The notes below the pieces were generated by a model, which worked only from the letters and a program-made list of their open reading frames with translations, was not told the origin of the DNA and searched no databases. A stretch of DNA of 64,000 nucleotides from Romanomermis culicivorax (lineage: Eukaryota; Nematoda; Enoplea; Mermithida; Mermithidae), in contig CAWUHX010000249.1 of the NCBI GenBank assembly GCA_963922205.1, positions 487,322 through 551,321 of the forward strand, read 5' to 3'. The position numbers and the translations under genes are program-made. Below are positions 10,259 through 20,653 of the stretch, one piece after another; the first letter of the stretch is position 1; each line of letters starts with the position of its first letter.

Positions 10259-12764
10259 CCAATGCCAGTGATTCCTGAACTATTCTAGGAGTTGCCTATG
10301 GATTTCCGTATTCATGAAACTGACATGAGTGATTATAAGACGTAACAACATAATTCTCAAGGCTGAAGTTCAACGAAGAGGCTTAATTTGATAATTTAAT
10401 TTTGTGGATTTTCATGTGTGAGCTTTGAATATTGTATGTCAAAATGAACTGAGATGACCATGTAGCAAATGAATAGGCATGGGCGATGTACTGATGTTTT
10501 CAATCATAGATACTGCTGTCAACCAACTGGATAACAAAAAAATGAGCTAGAAATGGGCAAAACGGTAAAAATCACATTTATTTTGGATTGATGATAGACA
10601 ACCGAAGATTAGAGATCTGGCCCCATACAAAAAATCTGGATTCTTCAACCAGCATGAACTTCTCTCATTGTCTAACACTGCGCATGACTCTAACATGAAA
10701 GAGCATGCTACCATAACAATCGCATTACTTGCAAAAACAATATGGGTTCATCTGTAGTCAGTCCATACAGAAATTCGGTTGGTTCTCAAATCCTCTCCGT
10801 CTTTGCCAGGCCAAATCAGGTTAGAAAACCGGCTGTTACATTTATTTCGAAGAAAATTGGCAAAATACAATCAAAGTTAATTGTCGGGCTCATTTCAGAT
10901 CAAGAGCTCCCAAGGTCAGATTAGCTAAATGTCCAATATAAATGCACCAGTTTTGACAAAACTAGCCACCCAGTGATCAATTCTTAGGACTTCGGGTAGG
11001 GGTAATACCCCCTTGTACCCGTCCCTATGGGACAGTCTGGACACTTGTGAACAAAATAAAAATGAAATTATCATGTTGAACATAATTCTTTTCTCTGTAC
11101 TGTTAGCCAGTTTTCCAATCAAACTGGCCCTGACTCAATTTTTGATCTGGGGCTACTTTCACAATTCACAAGTACGGTGGTTGAGTCGTACCTCTCACAT
11201 GCTCAGTGGTGTCAAGCACAAATACAATTAGTCGAAATTACAGTTTTATGGCGCCTAGTGCAGGAATATATGTTGTAATTCTTGGGATTGGAGAATCCGT
11301 TGTTTTTTCGAAATTATGCTTATTTGGGGAAAATGTTTAAAAAAGCTGAAAATGTTAATTATCGACGCACAAAAAACAATATTGGTGCGTTTTCTAACGT
11401 GAGCATCTGAAATTGGCCAATGAAGTGAGAAATAGTGAGTTGTTTTCCGAACATTGCTCTACACCTACTCTGGCTGTTAGTGCATGAATTGTGAAATTTC
11501 TATAGCTCATTGGCTTGGGTACATGAAAACAATTATCTATGTGACCATTGGAATTCTGCACAATAAAGTATCACTGAACCGCTACATTTTGGTACAAGCA
11601 AAACCTATATAGAGGTGCCCTGAACTCTTCTAAAGGTTCAGTGGTACCTATAAATATAAGTAGATGCAAGAGAAAACGCCATTCAATTAGTTCAGTTCAT
11701 TATTATTTTCTGTGGTGCAGTGTGTGCCAGTTCTGTGGTGCAGAGTTTGGTACAGGTCAATTTTTACGCCACTGAATCAATAAAAAGGCTCAGATGCGTT
11801 TGGTAAATCTAGCCTCTTGTTTGGTGCCAAGAACTAGCCCATCTGGTAGTTGCCAGTTGAGCTATTTTCCATGTATATGATACTTTAACCATTTTTTCTA
11901 GTGGTTACTTCATGTGATTGTCAAGAATCTCATTTTTCCGTCATGTGAACAAAATATTCGCATTCGAGACATATAAAACACAAAAAGCGAAAAAACTATA
12001 AGTAATCTGCTTCGTTGGTAATATATATGGAATAAAGTTAATCCTGAACCTGTTGAAAAAGAACTACTCTAGGAGTGTTTTGTGCAAGTGAACAAGCAAG
12101 TAATCCTGAACTCTTGACCTTCTAATACAGTGCAAATAACACTGTTGAACTTCTAGGTTGCTGCTAGCAGAACTTGATGAATAGAAAGATCGCCACCACT
12201 AGTAATGTGTGCACTGTTAAATTTTTCCATGACTCGTTTCACGATTTTCAAGCTTCGCTGTACACCCACCGAATGATAAAAATCGTATGCTTGATGAGAA
12301 ACTGTTTTTGACTAGCCAGTTCTTTATTTCTAAGCAGATTGCAATTCGTGTCCAATCATTTTCGAGACTCCAGCAAAAGTCCAAAGACCTAATAGATGTG
12401 AAGACTTTGCGAGTTATAGTCACAGTAGTAGAAACATTATATTGAAGTCTGGCTTTTAGAAATAGACTAGCCTTGTATATATTGCAACGAAACTAATAAG
12501 GATTAGATTAAAATCATATTCCTTAACCACAAATCGCTTGAAAAAATCCAATTGTAATGGTACATAATTGTAAGCTGTCAAAATTCATTCTTAGCCGGAT
12601 GGACTGCAAGTGACCAGTCGTAGTTTGATCGCAGCTCAGAGGGGTTAACCCGAATCCAACGCGTATGTACTTCGAATCAACTATTTTGGATGATGCAACT
12701 GATATTTTGATGAAACATAAACTCTACGGGTGCAACGCGAGAAGTATATTGTAACATACTAGAA
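10259..12764. other. Interior of element D, no transposase recognised
   Basis: No frame longer than about 70 residues and no recognisable motif. A TATA-like 'cctataaatataag' at about 11646, followed by 'ttcagttc' about 35-45 bp further, could be a promoter with an initiator, but this is weak. The phrase 'cctgaac(c/t)' recurs at about 10274, 11620, 12042 and 12105. Either this is a non-autonomous element or its gene is too decayed or too intron-split for me to read. Confidence 0.45.
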
Positions 12765-12915
12765 CCGGGCGCTGAATAACCAACGTAATGATAAAATGTT
12801 ATTCAGCGCCCGACGCTGCATAAAAAAATTAACATGCTTGGTTATTCAGCGCCGGGCGCTGAATAAAAAAAATTAAGACGAAAGGATATTCAGCGCCGGG
12901 CGCTGAATAACCACT
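12765..12915. repeat. Subterminal palindromic units, right arm of D
   Basis: Four units of 'ttattcagcgccgggcgctgaataacc' type within 150 bp, one degenerate ('gcgcccgacgctgcataa'). They mirror the left-arm units at 9236-9335. Confidence 0.85.
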
Positions 12916-13250
12916 GCCGTTGGGACACCCTACCTAAAATTTGGGGTTTACCCCCGGCCCCAAAGTTACCCATTTTGGGGTTTACCCAATTGGTCGGACC
13001 TCTTACAGGTATGAAGCAAACGGAGTTCTAAACGTTGTAAGTCTAAAGTGTTTAGGGGCTGATCATAAGATAGATTAGATTTAAAACCAAAAATTTGTTC
13101 GGTAAACCTTCTCTTAACTCTTTCTATCACAAAAACCTTAGGGATTCCATGCACTTGAGCTGAACAGTATTCTTCAAGTAAAGGGCGCACATAAACTGAG
13201 AAGGCACGTGTAAGATTTGGCCTATCCCGTAAAGTTGATGCTTTCATATG

Positions 13251-14106
13251 GTCATCAGGCTTTGGCTTGCACTGTGCAATTTGACAGAAAAACGTGGTCG
13301 CTGTGTGTGTGTCACTGTTTTTTCCACATTTGCACTATAATGTGGAAGAAAATCTGGAATTGTGGAAAAAATTTTCGAGGTCTTTCCGCAAATGTGGAGG
13401 AAAAATTTGGGGTTTTCATATTGAAAAGATGCATTTTGATGCATTTTAGGAAGTCCAAATCATTATAGGAGGGTCCTACAATAATTGGTTATGACGCGTA
13501 ACTTAAGGCAACAGGACGAACCTGGCTCAGGCTTGGGCATAGACTTAGGCTTAGGCTATCGACTCAGGCACAGGCAATCGACACAACGTTATCGAACGAA
13601 AGGGAAATTTTTGTTCCGTTCGGTTACTGTCGGTCATTTTCTACAAAGTAAGAATTTCAGTTTTAAATCTGAATCTGACCGAATGAACAGAGAATATTCA
13701 GAATTCCTTTTCATTCATCAGTCATTGACAGAGTATAAAGTTTGCTGCAACGATACTAATGTTCGGACTTCGGAGAGAAATCGTTCGCTTTCGGGTCAAA
13801 TAGGAATAGGATATTCATTGACTCGGCGGCGAAGTGCCGAAAATTTTTTGCATTTTCACCCCTAAAACGTATAAAAATCAAGGAAATTTAATGTTTGACC
13901 AGCCAAAAATTCTGTGCCAATTGGAACAAACGCTCAAAATTTTTTGTGCCATTTCAAAATTCAAATTTTTTTGAACACTGTTTCTGGCAACACAGGTTTG
14001 ATTCCTTCAGTACAGTACATAGAAGACTATTGGATAGCCAAAACAAAACACACAAACATGTGCGTTTAATTATACAAGAATATACTGGGTAACTATAGCA
14101 GATTTT
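13251..14106. other. Repeat debris with an unrecognised open frame
   Basis: 13340-13460 resembles other 'gaaaagatgcattttg.tg' repeats (31930, 29875). A plus-strand frame of 126 codons at 13485-13865 begins in a 'ggcttaggc' low-complexity stretch and has no recognisable domain. 13900-13975 has family E-like 'tgtgccaattgg' text. I see no supported gene. Confidence 0.4.
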
Positions 14107-14700
14107 TGAATGAATGAATGAATTTATTTTGATGTTATAACGCAAAATACATTGATTAAATATAGTTAAACAAACAACGTTAAAGAAAATACGAAATGGA
14201 AATAAAGTAAAGATTAGTACATACGATCTAACATCTGGTGGCTAAATGGGCCCCAACACAATTGTTTCAGATCATTAAGTTCTAGTCGTTTCTTATACAG
14301 ATTCAAATTATTGCACAATTTAATTTCACTTGGTAATTTGTTTTAATTTGAGCAATCTCTGTTGGAAAACCAATTTTTTCGGGTTTTAGTTCAGGAATAG
14401 TTTAGAGGTATAAGTCATTATTTGTGTTAAACTTATTTAAACTGTAGGAAAATAATCCATTTTTTCCTAGATTCAATGATCGATCGTGTAAAATCTTATT
14501 AGTTTCAATGAGATCAATTTTTATCCTTCTGTCACGTCAAGTGGTAAAACCCAGTACCTGTTAGGTAGGAAATGTTATTTCCCAGTCAAATTGATGGTAG
14601 ACTATGTCAGTTTGACACTATCACAGTGAGTGATAGACTGTGACTCCTGCTAGATGGTTTTTCTTGATTGTTGGGAACACTGGCTATAGGAGATTCCCAT

Positions 14701-15565
14701 TGTAACGACCAGTTTCTGATCGATCCTTTTACTTGATCCTAAAAATGGTGGCGACAGGTCGTGGTCCACGGGGACGGTATAAAGGGGACGGATTACGAAA
14801 CGACAAATAACGCGGGGGCTCGACGATTGCTTGCTCGTCGATACATAACACAAAACGCTTGCAAATAATAAAACATGATTTGCTTTGAAGCGCTTTCTCC
14901 AAACTCCCATAGAAAGACGCTTCCACAAAAATATATAAAATATCAATAAAAATCTACATATAATCTGTCTTTTTCCGGGTTTTCCTGTCTTTTATACCGA
15001 TTCTTTGATCCACGCCCTCCCATCGTGGGAGGTTCGCTTCCATCGGCTCGCCTAACCAATTGCTGCTTCACTTACCTGTTTCTGCCTACTGTATGCTTCT
15101 TTAGCCACGCCTTTTTCTTTAATTTACTCTCAATTTCTACCCTTACATGCCTTTAATCTACAGTATGCTTTGCCGCGCCTATATGTTTTTAGTTTTTCAT
15201 TTGTTTTTCAGTTTTCCATGCATTCCTCCTAAATCTTTGTGTCTGGGTCGGGATTACTGTATTTTCTACATGGGCAGGTGTGTTTACGCATCTGAGGGGG
15301 ATCATTGTACCTACAGAATGTATATTTTCATCTGCATAACGAGGGCCAGGTGCCAATGTGTAAATAATTATGTATGTCTTAATTGGGTCAATGAGGTGTG
15401 GGTCGATCAAAACAGAGTGCTTCACATAATTTTATGGGAATGTTTGGGTGTGAATTCCAGGACACCCTTGAGACGATAGATTAATAAATGAAATATATTT
15501 AATAAAATGAATATCACATACTGCACAATCTGTATTTACATTAATGCTTCAGTATGTATGTTACA
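14701..15565. mobile_element. Solo LTR Q inside the K LTR
   Basis: Termini are TGTAAC...GTTACA, with the 4-bp duplication CCAT at 14697-14700 and 15566-15569; length 865 bp. Orientation is uncertain. On plus there is a TATA-like 'ggtataaagg' at about 14774 and AATAAA at about 15484. A plus-strand frame of 110 codons (15147-15479) inside it has no recognisable domain and is probably not a gene. No second copy is in the window. Confidence 0.8.
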
Positions 15566-15571
15566 CCATAG

Positions 15572-15791
15572 CATACCTGTAAGAGATCCGACCAATTGGG
15601 GAGGGTAAATCCGAAATTTGGGGGGAGAGGGTAAAAAAAAGTCGACATTTTTCCCCAAAAAGGCCAAAAAACATACACTTTTTCACAAATTTTGTTAATT
15701 TTTTCCAAACTGGGGGGGTGGGTTGGGTATGTGGTTGGCCAAGTTGGGGGGGTCCTCCCCAACCTCCCAAAGTACAGGTAGTACAGGTATG
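15572..15791. mobile_element. Family B MITE, copy in the K LTR
   Basis: Starts CATACCTGTAAGAGATCCGA and ends GTACAGGTATG. Flanks are CACCATAG and TCCCATAG (6/8). Internal blocks 'ggtaaatccgaaatttgggg', 'tttttccccaaaaaggcc' and 'ttttttccaaactggggggg' match 28605-28817 and, inverted, 35193-35402. A short terminal duplication ('tacaggtagtacaggta') is present at the right end. Confidence 0.85.
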
Positions 15792-18648
15792 TCCCATAGG
15801 TACTCTGGTGTTGCTCTGAGGGTACTGCTGTAGAATAATAGACAACGCCGCCAGGTTAGGGGTGACAATCCCAAGGTCCTGCTCAGTGTGAACAGGGACG
15901 AGGTCATCCGTGAAATTACCCAGACTCTGGGACCCAATTATGAACCAGAAGGTCCCTTTTTAGCCCATTCCCTAAAGGAAAGAGCCCTACTTGTTTGGGA
16001 GAACTCAGGGGAAAGCTGGCTTAAGAAGGGTTCCCCAAAATATATCCTACAACAATAATAACCCCATGAAAAGACTCACCTAGTCCTGCTTCTCAACAAT
16101 TTGACAAATGGCCACGGGGTCCCTGGTTGATGATTCAGTTGGGGAATGGGTGGGGGATGTACTGACTGGGTTTCTGAACTGAAGGCAAATGATCGAGGCT
16201 GGTGGCAATTCTCTTTATTGAATAAATGGACAGGCGGTGACCTGGCACAAACGATGGGTAAAAATATGCAAATGAAGGGCAGCAGATGTGATGTGTATAA
16301 AAGAATAAATAAAATAAGGGCGGCAGATGGGAAGGTAAAATAAAAATGGATGAACGTGGCTAAACCCAAAAATAAGTGGAAAACTAAAGAAACATGTCCT
16401 TTTAAGGACTTTGTTGGCTACAGCACCTGCCTGGGCAGAGTTTCCAATGCCCAAGCTAACTTCTGCAGCTAGACATGATGTAGAAGATGCCTATGAGCAC
16501 ATGGACATTTTTTGGTTTGCATGGGTTTAGCACTGAGGCAGATTTGCAGTGCTTATGCTAAGCATAGGAACGTCTTTAACTAAACTTCTTAGCTTCTAAA
16601 CTCTTGTTACACAAAAATGATGCAAATTTAGGTGATAAGAGGTGCATGAAATGCATGTAAAATAGCCATGTGCCCATGAAGCACGTTTTGGTGGAAGTTT
16701 TAGCTAAAGGATGTACTGCAGCCTGCGTGCAAAAAAAGAAGCAAAATAAACAAAAATACAATAAAACGAAACATAAAAAATGCATGTGCAAAATAATAAA
16801 TGGAATGAAATTAAAGTAGATGATTGTAAAACAAAAAAGTGATGGGAAAAATAAAGTATCAACATGATGAGAATCACTTGACATTGGGGAATTGAGCGGC
16901 ATGCGACACTTCTTTCTTCTAAAGACTCGAGTGTAAGTAAAGATAGACGATTTGGATAGTTGAGTTTTTCTCTGGTGTTGGGAAGAACCTTTCTTGTAAA
17001 AGTTCTTGAATTTTTTCTAAACAATTTATATCTTGAACAAAGTAAGGTGACCAAACGAGTGAACAGTATTCTAGAGACAGTCTAATGTAAGTAGTGTAAG
17101 CTCAAACTAGCATTGAACGATCCTTTGATTGAAAAATTTTTAAAATTTGTTGAATTTTATAACAGGCAATCTTTGTTATATTCTGAATATGTTTAGAGAA
17201 TTTTCCATCTTCTGACATTAAAACACCCAAATCACAACAAGTTTTGACAGGAGTAATTGGGACATTATTCAAGAGATATATATTTTTAGCATTAGAATGA
17301 TGTAAGTGGAGAACATTGCATTTTGGAATAGATAAATTCAATTGCCAGGTTCTAGACCAATCGAAAATATTATTGATTGCTTTCTGGAGACAATTTGTAT
17401 CATCATCATTATTTATTTCTGTATAAATTTTTAAATCATCAGCAAAATCAAACTAGTAACATCATTTGTAGTTGATGACCAAAGGTCCTTGATGAAAATC
17501 AAAAACAGTACGGGTCCAATAATGGATCCTTGCAGAACTCCACTAGTAACCTGGATAAAATCAGAATAGGAATTTTCAATCTTTACTCTTTGTAATCTTG
17601 AAGAAGTTTCCTTTGATGCCTAATGAATGTAGTTTCATAAATATTTTATCGTGAAAGACAGTGTTAAATGCTTTGGCAAAATCGAAATAAATTAAATCAA
17701 CACATTTTTTGGCATGCTTAGATGTTGTCCAATCATTGGTACAGTTGAGTAGTTGTTTACAAGTTGATAAGTTTGATCTGAAACCATACTGACATTTTGA
17801 AAGAATATAATTATCATCTAAATAATCCATCAATTTGAACTTGATAATCGATTCCATAACTTTACAGGCAACACAAGTAAGCGAAATGGGCCGATAATTT
17901 TCAATGCGATTTTTGGGTCCTTTTTTATGTATTACGATTACATTTGATTTCAACCAGATTTCTGATAAGTTATGTATTCTGAAAGAGACTTCGAATATAG
18001 TGGATAACAGAATGCACAGAGAATTTGCTAATTTTCTAAAAAGTAAAGAAGGGAACCCATCTGGACTGGCTGATAAACTAGGTTTCAAGCTTTTTAGCAC
18101 TTTTCTGACGATGTCAACTGAAAGAGTACACGATTTTTGTTAAAAATTATGAATTAAAGCTGATTTGCTATCACCAGTTTTATCCATTGTGAAAACAGAA
18201 GCAAAATAGTTATTAAAATGTTGGGCTTTAGAAACATTACCTTCTATAATTTTATTATCATTGTCAAGTAGATAAGAGACACAGTTTTTAACTTTCAATT
18301 TGGAATTTATAAATTTAAAGAAATTAGTCATGTTTTTGTTATCCAGTATTTTCCTTTTTGGCTGTAAGTATATTGTTTGATATCGCGTAAACATTGATTA
18401 TATTTCTGCTTGACATCCTCTACGTTTTCTTTCTCAAGTTTATCCGATAATTTGTGTTTTTTCTTTAAAAGCGTATTATGTTCTTTAGGCTGCTTTCTAG
18501 ACTTGCAATCAGCTGATAGAGGACACAAGCTGTTATTAAATAATTTAAAATGTCTGAAAAAACAACACAAAAATCATTAATATTAGAGCAATCAGAAAAT
18601 ATGATTCACCAATCTAAACTGTCAAGAAATGAAGACATAGCAGTGTAA

Positions 18649-20042
18649 TGTCACATTAAACGAAAACTGAGGCCAAGTCACATTAAGTAGATCTTGTGAA
18701 AAACCCATGCCATATTTCATAGAAAATACGGCCATGACACTGTGAGTGACATACTGTGACCCTGTTGGGTGGCTCAGTAATGTATTCATTGCTGGAACCA
18801 AACTCAACTGGTACTGACTACAGGAAAACCTATAATATATCTCCGAACTGTCCTTGGGTTCTGCTGCAGAGTAATGGACAATGCTGCTGGGTCAGGAGTG
18901 GCAATCCCTAGTCCCATTCACTGAGAATGAAGGACAATGCTATTTGTGGAATGGCTTACTGTAGGGGACCCAATTGTAAACCTAAATCCCCTATTTGGCC
19001 CCGACGGTTCAAGGGCTACTCTAACTGAGGGGATTCTCAAGGGGAAACTGGCTTATGGAGGATTCCCACGAATATAGCCTCGACAACAATAACCCCTGAG
19101 AAGACTCACCTAGTCCTCTTCTCAACTACTCGGTGCGGGAGTGACGGTCTCAAGGGTTCCCAGATCTGGGGGAGGACAGGAGCAGGTGACGGCGATCCGA
19201 TTCGGGTTCGGCATGGGGTGTGTACTGTACGTGGGTCGGCGAGTGACACAAGACGTTCCTCGAGGGGAGGGACAGGTGATTCCTAAGCGAAGGGTGAGGG
19301 GGGAACTCCTACGCATGGGATAGGGTAAGGTAATGCAGTAGAGGCACTGAAGGAATATGCAAATTTATTAATATATCGGCGGTGGACGCAGTAATAATGT
19401 AAATTTATAAAACAAGTTGACGGATGCAGAGACGCAAGCTAAAAACGCAAGGGAACGATTTAGGCCCAAAAATGTGTGCAAAACTAAAGAAACAAGCCCT
19501 TTTAAAGGGCCCAGTAGACATACAGTATGCCTTGGGCGGAGCTAACCACACCCAAGCTAACTTCTACAGAGGAAATCGCTGCAGAAGATGCCTATGGTCA
19601 CATAGAAATTTTCCAGTTCGAATACATCAAGCATTGGGGCGAGTTTCACCCTCCATGCTAAACATATGAACGTCATTTAGAGAGAATCTCCAAAATAGTC
19701 GTTTCATGTTGCAAAATGTCGCTAGTTTTTACTGATAATAGGTGCACGTTATGCTCCAATTATGGCCATAAGCCTGTAGAGCTTATCTACGGTGGAAATT
19801 TTAACTAATGGGTTACATACTATAGTCTACGTGGGCAACGGAAAAAATAACAAAACGTAACAGAAATGAAAGCACAAAATGAAACAGAAATGAAACGCAA
19901 AAAGTACACACAGAATGCATGTAAAAATAAATGAAACGCAAAATTATAGTAAGTGACTGTAAAACAGAAAGTGGCGAGAAACATAACGTAAAAACATGAT
20001 GTGAATCACGTGACGTTGGCCAAAATTCATCGGCATATGACA
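18649..20042 (-). mobile_element. Solo LTR of gypsy family K, copy 2
   Basis: Minus orientation: starts TGTCATATGCCG (at 20042) and ends GTGACA (at 18649), 1394 bp. It matches the gypsy LTR at 41554-42870 over its length ('cacctagtcctcttctcaac', 'gggccaaataggggatt', 'gcatcttctgcagcgattt'). Flanking 4-mers are GTAA and GTAG, a 3/4 match, so the duplication is only suggested. It truncates the LINE that ends at 18648. Confidence 0.8.
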
Positions 20043-20653
20043 GTAGTTAGGCCTTAACAAAATTTGGTCGTTTGCCCTTCCGTTATGTGCATGTGACCCT
20101 CAACTGCTAGAAAATGGAGACAGTTCTTGCTCGTTGCAGGATCTAAATTTTTTTCCGATTTTTTGACTACAGTTGTTTCTTTTCAGTCTAAAATCGATGA
20201 TTTTTGCTGCTTTGCCTCTATTTACATAAAATTGTAGATTTCTAGCCGATTATTTTGACTAGCTGGTCGACAGCAATACCCAGCTAATTAAAAACATCAG
20301 CACATTGTCCAGCTCTCGGTCAGCTCTTTTGTAAATGTCAATGATTTTACTCAATTGATCTTTGACCTGCATTTAATAAATCATTTTGTAGTAATGCTTC
20401 TTCATTTTTCAGCTTCATAAAATTATTTTTTTAAACAAATGAATCGTGCGAAATTTCAGGGATTATTTGTGTTGATTGCTGCTGTCCCCCAGGTGAGCTT
20501 TTTAGCTGTTATGAAAAGATGTTGTAACAATCAACTTGGTTGATTTATTCTGTTTTAACTGACCACAGTCGTAACCCAAAAAGAGCGTATAAACTTGAAA
20601 CAATATCGGTTGAAAAATGGCAGTGAATTAATAGTATGATGAAATAATTCACT
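20043..20653. other. Intervening sequence with repeat O
   Basis: About 20170-20340 is repeated at 26728-26880 (shared 'tttttgctgctttgc', 'ataaaattgt', 'tcagctc'). No coding sequence recognised in the remainder. Confidence 0.55.

Larger units (their letters stand above)
9184..12918. mobile_element. 3.7-kb TIR element D, 10-bp duplication
   Basis: The left end is GGCAGGGGCTATGCAG; the right end, read inward on the other strand, is GGCAGTGGTTATTCAG (13/16 identical). GTTGGGACAC is duplicated exactly at 9174-9183 and 12919-12928. A duplication near 10 bp suggests a Mutator-like element, but this is inference because no transposase was recognised. Both arms carry palindromic 'ttattcagcgccgggcgctgaataa' units. 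The interior (10259-12760) has only short frames. It has itself been invaded at 9454-10258. Confidence 0.85.
8985..13013. mobile_element. Family B MITE interrupted by 3.7-kb element
   Basis: The left end is CATACCTGTAATTGGGG and the right end CTTACAGGTATG. Exact 8-bp duplications AAGCAAAC lie at 8977-8984 and 13014-13021. Without the insertion at 9184-12918 and one copy of its duplication the element is about 280 bp, close to other B copies (210-220 bp). The right arm carries the family's 'ccaattggtcggacctcttacaggtatg' end. The host sequence is a LINE remnant. Confidence 0.9.
8812..13250 (-). pseudogene. LINE reverse transcriptase 3' end, split
   Basis: On the minus strand 13250-13014 reads as the tail of a CR1/Jockey-type ORF2: LTRAFSVYVRPLLE, YCSAQVHGIP, RVKRRFTEQIFG, LDLQRLELRLLH. 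In intact LINEs these blocks follow the polymerase domain (YVRPILEYCS.VW, RVQRRFT, L.SLE.RRL). Coding then stops at 13014, where a 4-kb insertion begins. Beyond it, at 8984, the frame resumes as a Tyr-Ala-Leu continuation after the duplicated AAGCAAAC. Further left (about 8812-8915) the sequence recurs at 60300-60390. No catalytic core is present, so it is a dead 5'-truncated copy. Confidence 0.75.
14530..16908 (-). mobile_element. Solo LTR of gypsy family K, copy 1
   Basis: On the minus strand it starts TGTCGCATGCCGC (at 16908) and ends GTGACA (at 14530). The 4-bp duplication CTTC flanks it (14526-14529 and 16909-16912). Without the nested solo LTR (14701-15565) and B element (15572-15791) it is about 1.28 kb, like the K LTR at 41554-42870 (1317 bp) and copy 2 at 18649. 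Shared text with 41554-42870 includes 'ggactaggtgagtc', 'tggggaaccctttcttaag' and 'cttccaccaaa.cg', in opposite orientation. Confidence 0.87.
14107..18648 (-). pseudogene. CR1/Jockey-type LINE, interrupted by a solo LTR
   Basis: Minus-strand ORF2 remnants. About 18570-18140 is a Lys-rich linker with HFNNYFASVFT. 18100-17580 is the reverse transcriptase: SASPDGFPSLLFRKLA, ENYRPISLT, QYGFRSNLSTCKQL, DLIYFDFAKAFN. About 17540-17500 reads QGSIIGPVLF and about 17445 FADDLKIYTE, the catalytic Asp pair. 17340-17100 is the thumb region. Several frameshifts and stops make it dead. Coding is cut at 16909 by a solo LTR and resumes at 14525 with DLIETNKILH and the terminal LPSEIKL and LYKKRL blocks. A (TTCA)n tail at about 14107-14125 marks the 3' end. 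The 5' side is lost at 18648. Confidence 0.85.

Noticed and set aside
9236..12915. CRISPR-like array from the regularly spaced GC-rich repeats
   Set aside because: Only three and four units, at the two ends of a transposon, spacers not of constant length, and a eukaryotic context.
8985..13013. A 4-kb autonomous family B element
   Set aside because: The GTTGGGACAC duplication and a second set of inverted ends show that most of the length is a different inserted element.
13485..13865. 126-codon plus-strand frame
   Set aside because: Starts in a 'ggcttaggc' low-complexity tract; no recognisable domain and no second copy with conserved coding.
15147..15479. 110-codon Cys-containing frame as a secreted peptide gene
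   Set aside because: It lies wholly within solo LTR Q, crosses its likely promoter and poly(A) region, and shows no family match.
14530..20042. A complete retroelement with the LINE as its interior, between two K LTRs
   Set aside because: Copy 1 has its own CTTC duplication within the LINE and copy 2 does not share it, so they are separate solo insertions.
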